DNA from: Acidimicrobiales bacterium
GTDB taxonomy: Bacteria > Actinomycetota > Acidimicrobiia > Acidimicrobiales > Palsa-688
NCBI GenBank assembly: GCA_030039575.1
Contig: JASHVH010000115.1
Span: forward strand, 1 to 8,845
Length of the DNA stretch: 8,845 nt
Reading direction: 5' to 3'
Every line of letters starts with the position of its first letter. The stretch's first letter is position 1. The position numbers and the translations under genes are program-made. Below the pieces are notes generated by a model. The model ran no database searches and was not told where the DNA came from. It was given only the letters and a program-made list of their open reading frames with translations. Shown one piece after another: positions 7,265 through 8,845 of this stretch.

Positions 7265-7465
7265 GCTCCGTCGGGCGAGGTCGTCGAGCCGGAGGTGCAA
7301 TCAGTGGCTTCGTGGGTCGCCCGCGGGCTGACGGCGTACGATGCCGCTTATGTAGCGCTGGCCGAGGAGCCGGACCTGGCGCTGGTGACCGACGACGAGA
7401 CGGTCATCGAACTTGCCCCAGAGATCACCCGTCCGCTTGTCGGAGGGCCACCTTCAGCCGGATGA
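7265..7465 (+). pseudogene. C-terminal remnant of a VapC-like PIN-domain toxin
   Basis: VapC toxins are PIN-domain ribonucleases that cleave RNA and are held by a VapB antitoxin. This frame runs from a stop at 7262-7264 to TGA 7463-7465 (66 codons) and contains the classic second half of a PIN domain: GLTAYDAAYVALAEEPDL, then LVTDDETVIELAPEI and TRPL. The aspartate in AYDAAY and the one in VTDD match the third and fourth acidic residues of the PIN active site. The N-terminal half, with the first catalytic aspartate and the conserved glutamate, is missing: I checked the three plus frames upstream and found stops and no PIN-like sequence. No antitoxin is seen. It is therefore most likely a dead fragment. 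A 36-codon frame, 7462-7572, overlaps its stop as ATGA and has a charged RRLSHSEKLGAVRPLLERGR segment that vaguely recalls IS3-type OrfA; that link is weak. Confidence 0.65.
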
Positions 7466-7812
7466 GGTGGCACAAGGAGCCCGAACAACGACAACTCCGA
7501 AGATTGAGCCACAGTGAGAAGCTCGGCGCGGTCAGGCCTCTGCTGGAGCGAGGCCGAACCGCGGGTTCCTGATGCCCGGCGGCGGAGCCGGGGTAGGTGC
7601 TTGCCAGTGGTCGGTTATGGCTACCCATGTAGCGAGTGGATTTCCTGCTCAGGGGGTGGACGGGGTGGCGCCACCAGCCGTGACGGTTTGGCCCCCTGAA
7701 CGCGATTTCGACAACGGTGCCGCCCTTTCCACCGTATTCAGTGGAGTGGGAAGAGTACCAATGCACTCACGCTCCCACCCGTCAACTCTGAAGCACGAGA
7801 GAAGGTAAAACG
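7466..7812. other. Non-coding stretch between PIN remnant and broken lipoprotein gene
   Basis: Apart from the short frame that overlaps the PIN stop, I see no gene. Frames on both strands are Arg/Gly/Ser-rich without family motifs. The region contains a nested inverted repeat (7649-7699, listed separately). At its right end GAGAAGG (7796-7802) is a good ribosome site for the broken lipoprotein gene that follows. Confidence 0.4.
7649..7699. repeat. Nested inverted repeat
   Basis: Outer arms TCAGGGGG (7649-7656) and CCCCCTGA (7692-7699) are perfectly complementary. Inside the 35-nt loop lies a perfect 12-bp palindrome, GGTGGCGCCACC (7664-7675), and then CCGTGACGG (7678-7686). It could fold as a stable RNA or cruciform, or be an end of a lost mobile element. 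There is no T-run, so it is not a standard terminator. Confidence 0.45.
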
Positions 7813-8163
7813 GTGCAGGCTCGTCGATTCGCGGTGCTCAGTACGTTGCCGTCGCGGCTGCCGGATGCTCGACCACGGTCGCGGCTTCGAGCGCCGCTTC
7901 AGTGCCATCGGTAGCTAGCCGAGCTCACAAGTGCGGGGCCCTAACGAGCGCCGGCAGCTCGACGGTGCAAATGACGTTCCAGCCCTGCGATGGCCTGTCG
8001 CGTGGGGGTCTTCGTCGAAGGAGCCGACGAAGCTATCGCTTTCCGATTGACCCCGTTGGCGGGCGCGCTGACAGCCCTTGGGCAGCTGGGCGGCGACGTC
8101 CTGGTGCCTGCGGCCAACGAGGAGAGCCTCCGAGGGAACGGGGAACGACGGGCCGGCGCGTAG
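7813..8163 (+). pseudogene. Frameshifted lipoprotein gene remnant
   Basis: GTG 7813 has a GAGAAGG ribosome site about ten bases upstream and begins VQARRFAVLST, a basic n-region entering a hydrophobic stretch. Read on in that frame it turns arginine-rich and stops at 7914. Shifting by one base near 7845 restores a textbook lipoprotein signal peptide: VAVAAAGC, then the Ser/Thr/Ala linker STTVAASSAASVPS and on to GALTSAGSSTVQMTFQPC. A single lost base therefore seems to have broken the gene. After about 8000 that second frame becomes Arg/Gly-rich, while the first frame again looks coding (ATG 7990 to TAG 8161-8163, VGVFVEGADEAIAFRLTP and on to GGDVLVPAANEE), which hints at a second shift. I do not recognise the mature protein. 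The signal-peptide part is convincing; joining the downstream 57-codon piece to it is inference. Confidence 0.5.
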
Positions 8164-8339
8164 GGCTCAAAGAAGGTTTTGCTACCCGCAGGTGTGTCGA
8201 CCCGGCGCGGGAAGGTTCCGGGAACAGGACTGCCCTAAAGATAAAGAGACAGGTCATATCCGCACTCCATTCCGCGCTCACAACTTCGCTCGTCCAGCCC
8301 CGAAGCCACTGCCATCCGCGCTCAGCCGCTAGTTAGCTC
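8164..8339. other. Intergenic region upstream of the S53 protease gene
   Basis: No coding frame with family features is visible. A minor 11-nt palindrome GTTCCGGGAAC lies at 8215-8225. The AT-richer patch around 8236-8262 may hold the promoter of the protease gene, but I cannot assign -35 and -10 boxes with confidence. Confidence 0.3.
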
Positions 8340-8351
8340 AGGAGACTCAGA

Positions 8352-8845
8352 ATGCAGGTTTCGCAACCAATCATCCACTGCAGAAAGAGAAACGGCCCAA
8401 GCGTCATACCCCGAGGGCGCTCGCTTTTCGTCCTGCTGGTGACTGCGGCGGTCGTCGCGTTTCTCGGGGCGGAGCCGCTAACGGCCGGCGCCGCCGGTAC
8501 TGCGACAGAGCCGGTCGGGGCGGCCCCGGCCGTGCCACCTGGCGCCGTCCGTATCGGCACCACGCCGAACTCGGAGCCCGTGAGCTTCGACATCGTGCTC
8601 ACTCCGAGCAACCCCGCCAGCTTGAACCAACTGGCTCTGGCCGTCTCTACGCCGGGGTCGCCCGAGCGCGGCCGGTACCTGACCGTCGCCCGGTTCGCGG
8701 CGCGCTTCGGGCAAAGCAACTCGGCCATCCAGGGCGCCGATGCTGCCCTGCGTTCGATCGGCTTGGAACCCGGCCCGGTGGCCACCGACCATCTGGTCAT
8801 CCCTGTGGTGACGACCATCGGCCAAGCGACGCGCAGCCTGGACAC
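8352..8845 (+). CDS. Secreted S53 peptidase (sedolisin/kumamolisin-like), 5' part with pro-kumamolisin domain
   Basis: S53 peptidases are secreted serine-carboxyl proteases, usually active at acidic pH and made as proenzymes. Only the first 164 codons are in the window. The protein starts at ATG 8352 with AGGAG (8340-8344) seven bases upstream. A basic n-region (about 10-23) and a hydrophobic helix (24-40) form a signal peptide or anchor, followed by an Ala/Pro/Gly-rich linker (about 43-66). From about residue 76 the pro-kumamolisin activation domain is recognisable: VSFDIVLTPSNPASLNQL, then VSTPGSPERGRYLTVARFAARFG (split here as SPERGRYLT and FAARFG), LRSIGLEPG and VVTTIGQATRSL. The usual propeptide motif is PxSPxYGxYLT; here arginine replaces the tyrosine. 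The catalytic Glu-Asp-Ser domain is beyond the edge, so activity cannot be judged. A secreted protease near a peptide importer could feed it, but the genes are 2.2 kb apart. Confidence 0.85.
   Translation, partial: MQVSQPIIHCRKRNGPSVIPRGRSLFVLLVTAAVVAFLGAEPLTAGAAGTATEPVGAAPAVPPGAVRIGTTPNSEPVSFDIVLTPSNPASLNQLALAVSTPGSPERGRYLTVARFAARFGQSNSAIQGADAALRSIGLEPGPVATDHLVIPVVTTIGQATRSLD

Noticed and set aside
7425..7766. Minus-strand frame of 113 codons
   Set aside because: It has no ribosome site or recognisable motif, and it runs across the nested inverted repeat and the PIN remnant's 3' end.
7902..8336. Plus-strand frame of 144 codons from GTG 7902
   Set aside because: Its start lies inside the broken lipoprotein signal region; after about 8000 it is Arg/Gly/Pro-rich with no domain, so it is not an intact gene.
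6859..8340. CRISPR array, tRNA or rRNA in the gene-poor stretch
   Set aside because: I saw no regularly spaced repeats, no cloverleaf-like segment and no rRNA signature.
8333..8845. Minus-strand frame of 170 codons at the right edge
   Set aside because: It is antisense to the S53 propeptide, which has a good ribosome site, signal peptide and recognisable domain.

Overview
The window comes from a high-GC bacterium (about 60-65 % G+C in the gene lines I counted by hand). Gene style (GTG starts, 1-4 nt overlaps, Ala/Arg-rich proteins) and the mix of a peptide-type ABC importer with an S53 (sedolisin) protease suggest a soil or acid-tolerant actinobacterium-like organism. That taxonomic guess is inference only.

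Layout. Positions 1-6155 are one minus-strand operon, read right to left: an exported family-5 solute-binding protein (4503-6155), a PLP-dependent class V aminotransferase-fold enzyme (3300-4436), two DppB/DppC-type permeases (2274-3236 and 1406-2272) and a fused DppD-DppF double ATPase (1-1409, running off the left edge). Together they make a complete dipeptide/oligopeptide-type importer with an enzyme gene inserted between binding protein and permeases. A divergent intergenic region (6156-6441) with several palindromes separates this operon from a plus-strand RidA-family gene (6442-6858). Rid proteins hydrolyse reactive enamine/imine products of PLP enzymes, so the pair suggests import of an amino-acid-like or peptide substrate, PLP chemistry on it, and disposal of a reactive intermediate.

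Positions 6859-8339 are a decayed 1.5 kb stretch. It holds a lower-GC segment without a recognisable gene, the C-terminal remnant of a VapC-like PIN-domain toxin (7265-7465), a nested inverted repeat (7649-7699), and a lipoprotein gene broken by at least one frameshift (7813 to about 8163). At the right edge (8352-8845) a plus-strand gene begins that encodes an exported protein with a pro-kumamolisin activation domain, i.e. the front of a secreted S53 serine-carboxyl peptidase. Its catalytic domain lies outside the window.

The most interesting unit is the transporter / PLP enzyme / RidA grouping. The individual families are known, but this arrangement and its substrate are not something I can name.
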